Source: Rhizobium sp. ZPR4 (GTDB taxonomy: Bacteria; Pseudomonadota; Alphaproteobacteria; Rhizobiales; Rhizobiaceae). Taken from it: 64,000 nt of DNA. Position 1 is the first letter of the stretch, and every line of letters begins with the position of its first letter. The DNA lies in contig NZ_CP157967.1 in NCBI RefSeq assembly GCF_040215725.1, forward strand, positions 3,956,001-4,020,000, written 5' to 3'. The translations under genes were made by a program, and so were the position numbers. The notes under the pieces were generated by a model. That model was not told the DNA's origin, ran no database searches, and saw nothing but the letters and a program-made list of their open reading frames with translations. This document shows, in pieces, positions 55,473 to 63,326 of the stretch.

Positions 55473-56165
55473 TTAGAGTGCTGCGTCGATCTCGGCGAGG
55501 ATGGCGCGGGCGGCCTCCTTCGGATCGGCCGACTTGACGATCGGTCGGGCGACGACGAGGTGGCTCGATCCGGCCTTGATGGCATCGGCCGGCGTCATCA
55601 CCCGCTTCTGGTCGCCCTTATCGCTGCCGGCCGGGCGGATGCCGGGGGTCACCAGCGCCATGTCAGGGCCGATGATCTTGCGGACGGCGGCGGACTCCTC
55701 GGCCGAGCAGACGATGCCGCCCATGCCGGCGAGATGCGCCTGTTCAGCCCGGCGCAGTACCAGCGTATGCGGATCGTATTCATAGCCAGCGGAGATGAGA
55801 TCCTCTTCGTCCATCGAGGTCAGCACCGTGACGCCGAGCAGGCAGAGATCGGACCCCTTGGCCGCCTCGACGGCCGCCTTCATCGCCTTCGGATAGGCGT
55901 GCAGCGTCAGCATCGACATGCCCATCTTGACGATGTTCTCCACACCGGAGGCCACCGTGTTGTCGATGTCGAGCAGCTTCATGTCGAGAAAGATCTTCTT
56001 GCCGCTGGCGGCAAGATCGCGGGCGAATTCCAGGCCGCCGGCGAAGGCGAGCTGATAGCCGATCTTGTAATAGAGGATATCGTCGCCGAGGGCGCTGACC
56101 ACTTTCTCGGCCTCCTGAAGGTTTGGAACATCCAATCCAACGATCAAGCGGTCGCGTGCGGTCAT
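55473..56165 (-). CDS. pyrF: Orotidine 5'-phosphate decarboxylase
   Basis: A 230-residue TIM-barrel enzyme that makes UMP from OMP. The start [20 protein letters not shown] carries the first substrate Asp. The catalytic Lys-Asp array is in [13 protein letters not shown]. The phosphate-gripper region VTPGIRPAG and [15 protein letters not shown] complete the site. It starts 1 base after the phosphatase stop, so the two are coupled. Confidence 0.97.
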   Translation of the reverse strand: MTARDRLIVGLDVPNLQEAEKVVSALGDDILYYKIGYQLAFAGGLEFARDLAASGKKIFLDMKLLDIDNTVASGVENIVKMGMSMLTLHAYPKAMKAAVEAAKGSDLCLLGVTVLTSMDEEDLISAGYEYDPHTLVLRRAEQAHLAGMGGIVCSAEESAAVRKIIGPDMALVTPGIRPAGSDKGDQKRVMTPADAIKAGSSHLVVARPIVKSADPKEAARAILAEIDAAL

Positions 56166-56166
56166 A

Positions 56167-56754
56167 TCAAGCCCATCCCATCCAGTCTTCCATGGGTGTC
56201 CAGTCGCATGAGACGACGCGCTTCGCAAGATCGAAACAGAAAAGATTGCCGCCGCCCGGCGGCTGGTCGCCCTGCCGCGCGATCGGCTTTCCCTCCAGAT
56301 GGCATTTCAGCAGCGTGCCGACGCCGCCATGACCGACGAAGGCGATGGGTACTTCTGGATCGTGCCGCGCAAGAACGGCCTCGACGTTGGAGACGATTCT
56401 CGCCTGCGCGTCGATGGCGCGTTCCCAGCCCTTGAAGCTTTCATGTGGATTGGCGAAGAACCAGTCGGCTGCCTTCTCGAACTCCGGCGGAGCCAGAAAG
56501 CCCGTGGCGCTGCGGTCATTTTCGTGCGTGGCCTCGATGATCTCGATCGGTGCGCCGCTTGCCGCGGCCAAAGCCTCGGCCGTTTCGATCGCCTTGCGCT
56601 CGCCGCTGGAAATAATGAGGCCAAGCTCTCGCGCCCAGGGGCGGCTTGCCGCCAGTCGCGCCCGCCCGGCTCCAATGTCGGACAAGCCCCATTGCGGCAC
56701 CGGCACATCCGGATCGATGCGCACCTGCGGGTGCGTAATATAAAGAGCATACAT
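56167..56754 (-). CDS. Histidine phosphatase family protein
   Basis: A 195-residue phosphoglycerate-mutase-like protein, [20 protein letters not shown]. The usual RHG motif is altered to THP, so the catalytic His is present but the Arg is missing; the second histidine is in [19 protein letters not shown]. Activity may be low or changed. It lies between pmtA and pyrF, with 20 bases and 1 base to each. Confidence 0.85.
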   Translation of the reverse strand: MYALYITHPQVRIDPDVPVPQWGLSDIGAGRARLAASRPWARELGLIISSGERKAIETAEALAAASGAPIEIIEATHENDRSATGFLAPPEFEKAADWFFANPHESFKGWERAIDAQARIVSNVEAVLARHDPEVPIAFVGHGGVGTLLKCHLEGKPIARQGDQPPGGGNLFCFDLAKRVVSCDWTPMEDWMGWA

Positions 56755-56774
56755 GGATTGTCCCAGCGATTGCC

Positions 56775-57368
56775 TCAGCCGCGGCTATAGACCCAGAGCT
56801 GGGCCGGCGGAATGTTGCGGACGATGAAGTCGTAGTGGCGGATATGGTAGCGATCCGGCTTGGCGATGATCGGTGAAACCGGTCCATAGGAAATCTGCAC
56901 CATGGGCCGACCGGGCGGCATGCGGTCCAAAAGGCTTTCCAGTAAGGCGACGCGCGCCTTCATCGGGAAATTGAGGAGCGGAATGCCTGAGACGACGCAA
57001 TCGAAGGTCTGTCCGCGCAGCACGCCGAGCGTCGTATCGAGATCGAAGGCATCGCCATTGATGAAGTTGACGCCAGGGTAACGGCGTACGAGATGATTGT
57101 AGAAATCGGTCGAATATTCGATGGCGACCAAGTTCTCCGGTTCGATGCCGCGTCCGAGGATCGCCTTGGTGATCGCCCCGGTTCCCGGTCCGAGTTCCAA
57201 CACTGGCAGGCCGGATTGGGTGTTGATGACACCAGCCATCTTGCGGGCCGTGATCGACGAGGTGGGAACGATCGACCCGACGGTCTTTGGTCCCTGCATC
57301 ATGCCTTTGAAGAAACGAATCTCCTCGTCGAACTTCTTGCCCAGCCGTTCCTTGAGACGCAGCGCCAT
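56775..57368 (-). CDS. pmtA: Phosphatidylethanolamine N-methyltransferase
   Basis: A 197-residue enzyme of the Sinorhizobium PmtA type that makes phosphatidylcholine by three SAM-dependent methylations. ATG at 57368 (MALRLKERLG) has GGGGGAGAGC upstream. The motif VGSIVPTSSITARKMA and SAM motif LPVLELGPGTGAITKAIL are characteristic. The C-terminal region ends PPAQLWVYSRG. Phosphatidylcholine is a major lipid of Rhizobiaceae. It is the first gene of a five-gene operon. Confidence 0.94.
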   Translation of the reverse strand: MALRLKERLGKKFDEEIRFFKGMMQGPKTVGSIVPTSSITARKMAGVINTQSGLPVLELGPGTGAITKAILGRGIEPENLVAIEYSTDFYNHLVRRYPGVNFINGDAFDLDTTLGVLRGQTFDCVVSGIPLLNFPMKARVALLESLLDRMPPGRPMVQISYGPVSPIIAKPDRYHIRHYDFIVRNIPPAQLWVYSRG

Positions 57369-57401
57369 GCTCTCCCCCCACCAGATGTTACCGTCGCGAC
57401 T

Positions 57402-57429
57402 TACATACCGCTTCTCTAGGATCTTGCAA
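57402..57429 (-). promoter_or_regulatory. Candidate pmtA promoter
   Basis: On the minus strand TTGCAA (57429-57424) and TATGTA (57407-57402) are spaced by 16 bases, 34 bases before the ATG. Confidence 0.4.
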
Positions 57430-57477
57430 CGGGATGACGCAATAACAAGAGAAAATGTCGCAATCGACAAAGGACCA

Positions 57478-57522
57478 AATAAAAGCGCCCCTGCGTTGTA
57501 TGAACGCATCAAAGGGCGCTTT
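57478..57522 (-). terminator. Terminator of dnaN
   Basis: Stem AAAGCGCCC (57482-57490) with GGGCGCTTT (57514-57522) and an inner TGCGTT/AACGCA pairing. On the minus strand it is followed by TTTTATTT. It lies beyond the repeat R1 copy that follows the dnaN stop. Confidence 0.7.
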
Positions 57523-57530
57523 GGTTTCGC

Positions 57531-57643
57531 CAGAGCCGGATGATTTTAGGTCTGTTCGACCTAAAATCATCCGGCTCTGGAATCAAAGAAGTGGAGCATG
57601 ATGTTGTCCGAAAACCGCTCACACTTTTCGGCATCATGCTCTA
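57531..57643. repeat. Palindromic repeat R1, copy B
   Basis: 113 bases with the same two hairpins as copy A at 43182 (GGATGATTTTAGGTC/GACCTAAAATCATCC and AGCATGATG/CATCATGCT). Its last three bases CTA form the TAG stop of dnaN on the minus strand. Confidence 0.9.
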
Positions 57644-58759
57644 CACGCGCATCGGCATCAGCACATAGAGCGCGTCGTCGCCGGCCGTGTCGCGGATGAG
57701 CGTCGGCGAGCCGGCATCGGCCAGCAGGAACACAGCGGAATCGCCCGAAAGCTGCGCGGTGATATCGAGGAGATACTTCGCATTGAAGCCGATTTCCATC
57801 GGGTCCATCTCATAGCCGACGGCGACTTCTTCGGTCGCGCTGCCCGAATCCGGGTTGTTGACCGTCAGCAGCAGCTGGCCGTCGGACAGAGCGAGCTTCA
57901 CGGCGCGGCCGCGCTCGGAAGAGATCGTCGATACGCGGTCGACGGCCTGGGCGAAGGTCTGACAATCGACGCGCATTTCCTTGTCGTTGTTGGCCGGGAT
58001 GACTCGCTGATAGTCCGGGAAGGTGCCATCGATCAGCTTCGACGTCATGACGATGGAGCCGATCGTCAGACGGATCTTGGCGTCGGACACTTCGACCGTG
58101 ACGACCGCGTCCGGCGAATCCACCAGCTTTTGAAGTTCGCCGACCGTCTTGCGCGGAATGATGATGCCGGGCATGCCTTCCGAGCCCGAGGGGGCGGTAA
58201 CATCGGCGCGGGCCAGGCGATGGCCGTCGGTGGCGACTGCCCGAAGCTTCAGGTCACCATCGCTTTCGATCGTGTGGAAGAAGATGCCGTTGAGATAATA
58301 GCGGGTCTCCTCGGTGGAGATCGCGAACTGCGTCCGGTCGATCAGCATCTTCAGATCGGCCGCCTTCAGCTTGAAGGAGTGGCTGAAGCTGCCGGCGGTG
58401 AGATCCGGGAAATCGGATTCCGGCAGGCATTGCAGCGAGAACTTCGAGCGGCCGGAGGCGACCGTCATCGAGCTGCCGTCGGCATTGGTGGCCAGCAGCA
58501 CTTCCGAGCCGTCGGACAGTTTGCGCACGATGTCGTAGAGCAGATGAGCGGGAACCGTGGTGGCGCCGGCCTGCTCGACATTGGCGGGCGTTGCCTCGGT
58601 GATTTCGAGGTCGAGGTCGGTCGCCTTCATGTCGAGGTTCGTGCCATCGGCCTTCAGAAGCACGTTGGACAGGATCGGGATCGTGTTGCGGCGCTCGACC
58701 ACGCGATGTACGTGGTTCAGCGACTTCAGGAGGTTCGACCGCTCAATTGTTATACGCAT
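57641..58759 (-). CDS. dnaN: DNA polymerase III beta sliding clamp
   Basis: A 372-residue clamp with three repeated domains, encircling DNA and tethering polymerase III. The start MRITIERSNLLKSLNHVHRV and the ERRNTIPILSNVLL region are diagnostic. The frame stays open for 270 codons upstream, but the real start is 58759. It is not beside dnaA, as in other Rhizobiaceae. It ends ALYVLMPMRV followed by a TAG supplied by repeat R1. Confidence 0.98.
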   Translation of the reverse strand: MRITIERSNLLKSLNHVHRVVERRNTIPILSNVLLKADGTNLDMKATDLDLEITEATPANVEQAGATTVPAHLLYDIVRKLSDGSEVLLATNADGSSMTVASGRSKFSLQCLPESDFPDLTAGSFSHSFKLKAADLKMLIDRTQFAISTEETRYYLNGIFFHTIESDGDLKLRAVATDGHRLARADVTAPSGSEGMPGIIIPRKTVGELQKLVDSPDAVVTVEVSDAKIRLTIGSIVMTSKLIDGTFPDYQRVIPANNDKEMRVDCQTFAQAVDRVSTISSERGRAVKLALSDGQLLLTVNNPDSGSATEEVAVGYEMDPMEIGFNAKYLLDITAQLSGDSAVFLLADAGSPTLIRDTAGDDALYVLMPMRV

Positions 58760-59011
58760 GGATGCTACCGCTTTCGACCGTGACTTGCCGGGCGGCCCGA
58801 GGCGCCCGAGCGACATGTTTTCGGACGAGGCCCGAAAGATTGGACAGGCAACTTGGCAGACTTCTCCCTCTGAATGCAAGAGGCATGGATCAATTGCCAA
58901 GGGCCAATTCGACATTTCGTCGACAATGCTCCACAGGAATTGCACCGCTCTTGCCGTCCGTGCGCGCCTCGCCCATAAAGGCTGCTTATCCCAAGCGAAT
59001 TCAGGACCGGC
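58760..59011. promoter_or_regulatory. Divergent promoter region between dnaN and rsmI
   Basis: A 252-base GC-rich gap holding both promoters. Long frames cross it but show no protein-like composition. Confidence 0.4.
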
Positions 59012-59920
59012 ATGAACGAAGACCAATTGAGCGGCGGAGCGCGCAGTTTCCGCCTGCATAACAATCAGATTCCGGCCCGCCCCCTCGAACCGGCGCTCTA
59101 TCTCGTCGCGACACCCATCGGCAATCTCGGCGACATCACGCTGAGGGCGCTGGAAACGCTCGCCGGCGCCGATGTGCTCGCCTGCGAGGACACGCGCGTC
59201 ACCCGCGTTCTGCTCGACCGCTATGGCATCCAGAACAAGCCCTATGCCTATCACGAATACAATGCCGATGAGGCCGGTCCGCGGCTGCTGCAGGCGTTGG
59301 AGGCCGGCCGCTCGGTGGCGCTGGTGTCGGATGCCGGCACGCCGCTCGTCTCCGATCCCGGCTACCGGCTGGCGGTGCAGGCGATCGAGGCGGGCTACAA
59401 GGTCGTTCCGATCCCCGGCGCCTCGGCGCCGCTCGCAGCCCTTGTCGGCTCCGGTCTTCCGAACGACGCCTTCTTCTTCGCCGGTTTCCTGCCGGCCAAG
59501 GATAAAGGCCGGCGGGACCGGCTGGCCGAGCTGGCAGCCGTGCCTGCCACTCTCATCTTCTTTGAATCGCCGCATCGCATCGCCGCAACCCTTGCCGCCG
59601 CCGCCGATGTGCTTGGGGGCGAGCGCGCAGGTGCCGTCTGCCGCGAGCTGACGAAGACCTTCGAGGAATTCCGACGCGGCACATTGTCCGAACTCGCCGC
59701 ATTCTATGATGCCGTCGACAATGTGAAGGGCGAAATCGTCTGGCTCGTCGGTCCGCCCGCCGAAAGCGTCACGGCGGAGGCCGATGTCGATGCGATCCTG
59801 GCCGATCTCTCAGGGACAATGCCGACCGCCAAGGCCGCGACCGAGGCTGCACGCCTCACCGGCCTGCCGCGCAAGGAGCTGTATCAGCGCCTGCTCGATA
59901 TGAAGGAGCGCCATGCTTGA
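59012..59920 (+). CDS. rsmI: 16S rRNA (cytidine-1402-2'-O)-methyltransferase
   Basis: A 302-residue tetrapyrrole-methylase-fold enzyme that 2'-O-methylates C1402 of 16S rRNA. LYLVATPIGNLGDITLRALE at about residue 30 and SDAGTPLVSDPGYRL and PGASAPLAALVGSGLP are the family motifs. Its stop overlaps the start of the YraN gene by 8 bases. Confidence 0.96.
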   Translation: MNEDQLSGGARSFRLHNNQIPARPLEPALYLVATPIGNLGDITLRALETLAGADVLACEDTRVTRVLLDRYGIQNKPYAYHEYNADEAGPRLLQALEAGRSVALVSDAGTPLVSDPGYRLAVQAIEAGYKVVPIPGASAPLAALVGSGLPNDAFFFAGFLPAKDKGRRDRLAELAAVPATLIFFESPHRIAATLAAAADVLGGERAGAVCRELTKTFEEFRRGTLSELAAFYDAVDNVKGEIVWLVGPPAESVTAEADVDAILADLSGTMPTAKAATEAARLTGLPRKELYQRLLDMKERHA

Positions 59921-60293
59921 TCCGAGGCCTGAGACAGGCGAGACGCGGAAACGGCAAAAGGCCTGGCGGCGCGGGCATATCGCCGAATATCTCGCCGCAG
60001 CCTTCCTGATGCTCAAGGGCTATCGCATCCTGGCGATCCGCCACCGCACCAAGCTTGGTGAAATCGATATCGTCGCCCGCAAGGGCGATCTCGCCGTCTT
60101 CGTCGAGGTCAAGTCGCGGCGCGGCGCGCAGGAGGCGATCGACGCCGTTTCCGTCTCTTCGCAAAGGCGAATCCGTGCCGCAAGCGATCTCTGGCTTGCC
60201 CGCCAGCCGGATTTCGCCCGCCTCTCGCAGCGCTATGATATCGTCGCCATGCTGCCCGGCCGCTGGCCGCAGCATTTTCCCGATGCGTTTTGA
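59913..60293 (+). CDS. YraN/UPF0102 endonuclease-like protein
   Basis: A 126-residue protein. The restriction-endonuclease-like core is RHRTKLGEIDIVARKGDLAV and FVEVKSRRGAQEAIDAV, where E-I-D-I and E-V-K are the metal and catalytic residues. Function is unknown, perhaps DNA processing. It is translationally coupled to rsmI. Confidence 0.92.
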   Translation: MLDPRPETGETRKRQKAWRRGHIAEYLAAAFLMLKGYRILAIRHRTKLGEIDIVARKGDLAVFVEVKSRRGAQEAIDAVSVSSQRRIRAASDLWLARQPDFARLSQRYDIVAMLPGRWPQHFPDAF

Positions 60294-60390
60294 CTGAGGC
60301 GTTACAGGACCGTCACAAAATCAGCCTATTGCCGGGCAACCAGCACTCGCGGCTTTTTCGCCGGCGCTCCTCATTTCGACAGGCTTCACC

Positions 60391-61386
60391 ATGATCCGCA
60401 ATACCGTTTCCGCCTTCACCGTTCCCTCGCAGGAAGAGCGCAAGAGCTTCGTCTCTCTCGAAAAGATCCCCACCGTTCATGCCGCGAAGCTCGCATCGCT
60501 TGCCTGCCTGAATACGGTGCGCATCGACGGGGCGGATGCGCAGGTCGAGGCCTTGGTCTTCCCGTTCACGGTCGCCGCCTGGAACCTCGAGCGCTGCCTG
60601 TTTCCCGAGGAGAGCGCGGCCAAGCTGCGGGAAACCGGAGCGCCGCTTATTCTGCTGTCGGAAATGGATCTGGGCATGGCCCGCACCGAGCAGCGCGACC
60701 CCACCGCTATCGTCGCCGGCGAACTCGGCATGAACCATGCCTATGGCGTCGAGTTCCTGGAGCTCAGCCTCGGTTCGGAAATCGAGCGCTCCTACTGCCG
60801 CGATGATTTCAATGAGAAGGGCTTTCACGGCAATGCGCTGATGGCCTCGGTCGCTCTGAAGGATGCGTTCCTGATCCGCCTGCCGGGCGAGGCCGTCTGG
60901 TTCAACGACAGCAACGAGCAGCCGCGCATCGGCGATCGCTGCGCCGTCGGCGCCATCGTCGAGACGAAGGCCGGCCCGATGGTTGCCGTTTCCGTTCATC
61001 TCGAAAGTGTGGCGACCGCTGCCTATCGCGAGCGTCAAATGGCGGCGTTGATCGATGCGGTCGAGGCCTTCGCGCCCGGCCTGCCGATCCTGATCGGCGG
61101 CGATCTCAACACCGGCAACCACACCGGCGGCGATTACGCGACCGATACGCTGTTCGCCATGGCCGAGGGTCGAGGCTTCGAATGCCACGGCGGCCCGCTC
61201 GACCAGACAAGCACGCGCCCGAGCCTGATCACGCGCTTTCCCGATCGCGCCATGAAGCTCGACTGGTTCATCGCCCGCGGCCTGAAGATCGGCGAGAGCC
61301 ACCTCGTTTCCTCTCTCAACGGAGAGGGCAAGCCGCTCTCCGATCACGACATGATCGTCTGCACGATCGAAGGTTTTTCCGCCTAG
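60391..61386 (+). CDS. Endonuclease/exonuclease/phosphatase family protein
   Basis: A 331-residue hydrolase of the DNase I/Mg-dependent phosphatase fold. Key parts are AWNLERCLF (Asn), LLSEMDLG (Glu), ILIGGDLNTGNHTGG (Asp, Asn) and PLSDHDMIVC (catalytic Asp-His). Substrate is unknown. It follows the YraN gene by 97 bases. Its TAG stop is the first three bases of the repeat at 61384. Confidence 0.88.
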   Translation: MIRNTVSAFTVPSQEERKSFVSLEKIPTVHAAKLASLACLNTVRIDGADAQVEALVFPFTVAAWNLERCLFPEESAAKLRETGAPLILLSEMDLGMARTEQRDPTAIVAGELGMNHAYGVEFLELSLGSEIERSYCRDDFNEKGFHGNALMASVALKDAFLIRLPGEAVWFNDSNEQPRIGDRCAVGAIVETKAGPMVAVSVHLESVATAAYRERQMAALIDAVEAFAPGLPILIGGDLNTGNHTGGDYATDTLFAMAEGRGFECHGGPLDQTSTRPSLITRFPDRAMKLDWFIARGLKIGESHLVSSLNGEGKPLSDHDMIVCTIEGFSA

Positions 61387-61490
61387 TGCATGTCGCGCAA
61401 AAGTGTGCGGCGGTTTTGCGACAACGACATGCATGAAATCAAAGGGTTAAAGCGCGAGAAGCGAATCTGAAAGATCGCGATGCGCTTTAA
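61384..61490. repeat. Intergenic palindromic repeat with TAG start
   Basis: First hairpin GCATGTCG and CGACATGC with GCAAAA and TTTTGC inside (61388-61433). Second hairpin TTAAAGCGC (61447-61455) against GCGCTTTAA (61482-61490). The first three bases TAG are the stop codon of the preceding gene. Same architecture as R1 but a different sequence family. Confidence 0.8.
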
Positions 61491-61587
61491 TCGCTGCAAT
61501 CGTTAAAATGCGTTCGGTTTGATGAACCGTGCCGTTACTCCTTCCATGCGATGAGATCGTAGACGCGCATGGAATTTGGGGGATTGC

Positions 61588-62091
61588 ATGGTCTTGAAAC
61601 TGATGTTGGCGAGCATGGCGGCCTTTGCCGCGCGTGCCGTCCCGGTCGTTGTTGCGATGTCGCCGTCGAAGAATTTCGTGGCGGGCGCCAGCGACGAGAT
61701 GGAAATGAAGCCGTCGCCGATCGAACGCTCCTGGATATTGTCGGGCGATCCGGTTGCCCGTATCGCCGAGCACTCGCGCGGACAGGACGATGCCGCGATG
61801 ACTGCGCTGTGGGATTGCACCGCAGGCGAATTCCGCTGGTATTTCGGCTGGGATGAAACGGTGATGATCCTCGAAGGCGAGGTTCACATCACCACGGAAG
61901 ACGGTGTCGAGCGCACGCTGCATGCCGGCGATGTCGCCTATTTCGCCGGCGGCACCTGGGCGACATGGCGCATCGACCGCTATCTGCGCAAGGTCGCCTT
62001 CCTGCGCAAGCCGTTCCCGAAGCCTTTGACCATGGCTTATCGTCTGCGCAACCTCGTCCGGCAAGGCAACACGCAGGGCCTTGCCGCCTGA
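61588..62091 (+). CDS. Cupin-domain protein, DUF861/ureidoglycine-aminohydrolase-like
   Basis: A 167-residue small beta-barrel protein. The cupin motif is in RWYFGWDETVMILEGEVHIT and the second in DVAYFAGGTWATWRID, where a Glu rather than the usual His pattern is kept. GGGGGA lies 5 bases before the ATG at 61588. A hydrophobic N-terminal part (residues 4-28) may be a membrane anchor. Function unknown. Confidence 0.82.
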   Translation: MVLKLMLASMAAFAARAVPVVVAMSPSKNFVAGASDEMEMKPSPIERSWILSGDPVARIAEHSRGQDDAAMTALWDCTAGEFRWYFGWDETVMILEGEVHITTEDGVERTLHAGDVAYFAGGTWATWRIDRYLRKVAFLRKPFPKPLTMAYRLRNLVRQGNTQGLAA

Positions 62092-62184
62092 GTGCCGCAC
62101 AGCTCCACGGAAGCGATTGAATAGCCGTTGCGTTTGCAGGCGGGCCGACCTACATCTGTCCGCAAATTCGAGCGAGGGCTGACT

Positions 62185-63132
62185 ATGGCTGGTATCAAGA
62201 ATGTTGCGGTCCAGATGGACCATGTCCGGAGCATCAACATTGCGGGCGACTCGACCTTCGCCATGAGCCTCGAGGCGCAGAACCGCGGCTACAAGCTCTT
62301 CCACTATACGCCCGAGCGGCTGAGCATGCGCGACGGCAAGATCTATGCCTCCGTCGAACCGATGATCCTGCGCGATGTGAAGGGCAATCACTTCGAGCTC
62401 GGCGAGGCCGAGCGCGTCGACCTCTCGACCATGGACGTGGTGCTGCTGCGCCAGGACCCGCCATTCGACATGGCCTACATCACCTCGACGCATCTGCTCG
62501 AACGCATCCACCCGAAGACGCTCGTCGTCAACGATCCGGCCTGGGTGCGCAACTCGCCCGAAAAGATCTTCGTCACCGAATTTGCCGATCTCATGCCGAA
62601 GACGCTGATCACCCGCGATGCCGGCGAAATCCGCCGCTTCCGTGAGGAGATGGGCGATATCATCCTGAAACCGCTTTACGGCAATGGCGGCGCTGGCGTT
62701 TTCCATTCGACGCGCGACGACCGCAATCTCTCGTCGCTACTCGAAATGTTCGGCCAGCTCTTCCGCGAGCCGTTCATCGCACAGCAATATCTGCCTGACG
62801 TGCGCAAGGGTGACAAGCGCATCATCCTCGTCGATGGTGAGGCCGTCGGCGCGATCAACCGCGTACCGGCCGAGCATGACGCCCGCTCCAACATGCATGT
62901 CGGCGGCCGTGCCGAAGCGACCGATCTGACGGCGCGCGAAAAGGAAATCTGCGCCCGCATCGGCCCCGCGCTGAAGGAGCGTGGCTTCCTGCTCGTCGGC
63001 ATCGACGTCATCGGCGACTACATGACCGAGATCAACGTGACGTCGCCGACCGGCATCCGCGAAGTGAAGCGCTTCGGCGGCGCCGACATCGCCAGCCTGC
63101 TCTGGGATGCGATCGAGGCCAAGCGGGCCTGA
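62185..63132 (+). CDS. gshB: Glutathione synthetase
   Basis: A 315-residue ATP-grasp enzyme joining gamma-glutamylcysteine and glycine. The start at 62185 ([20 protein letters not shown]) fits the family. [36 protein letters not shown] and the C-terminal [14 protein letters not shown] are the substrate and ATP motifs. gshA is not adjacent. Confidence 0.97.
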   Translation: MAGIKNVAVQMDHVRSINIAGDSTFAMSLEAQNRGYKLFHYTPERLSMRDGKIYASVEPMILRDVKGNHFELGEAERVDLSTMDVVLLRQDPPFDMAYITSTHLLERIHPKTLVVNDPAWVRNSPEKIFVTEFADLMPKTLITRDAGEIRRFREEMGDIILKPLYGNGGAGVFHSTRDDRNLSSLLEMFGQLFREPFIAQQYLPDVRKGDKRIILVDGEAVGAINRVPAEHDARSNMHVGGRAEATDLTAREKEICARIGPALKERGFLLVGIDVIGDYMTEINVTSPTGIREVKRFGGADIASLLWDAIEAKRA

Positions 63133-63175
63133 TCGGCTGTTCTCGACCACGCTTCCAGCTGGACAATAATGCGCA

Positions 63176-63208
63176 CTCAGTCATGTCGATGATTTCGGCA
63201 TGACTGAG
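63176..63208 (+). terminator. Inverted repeat after gshB
   Basis: CTCAGTCATG and CATGACTGAG, a 10-bp perfect stem with a 13-base loop, 44 bases past the gshB stop. There is no U-run after it, so it may be an mRNA-end stabiliser or a weak terminator. Confidence 0.5.
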
Positions 63209-63326
63209 AGAAGCTTCTGTTCATTTATTGTTCTTGTTTCATTCCTTGTCTTGTGCCAGATTGCAACCCGAAGTTTGCTGATCGGGGCACGTAACGGCAA
63301 ACGGGTTCCGCGACAGGGGATAGGGC

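Noticed and set aside
58760..59575. N-terminal extension of dnaN by about 270 residues
   Set aside because: It overlaps rsmI on the other strand and has no homology-like content. DnaN begins MRITIERS at 58759, the family start.
61447..62706. 419-residue minus-strand frame opposite the cupin gene and gshB
   Set aside because: Antisense shadow with charged composition; gshB and the cupin are clear on the plus strand.
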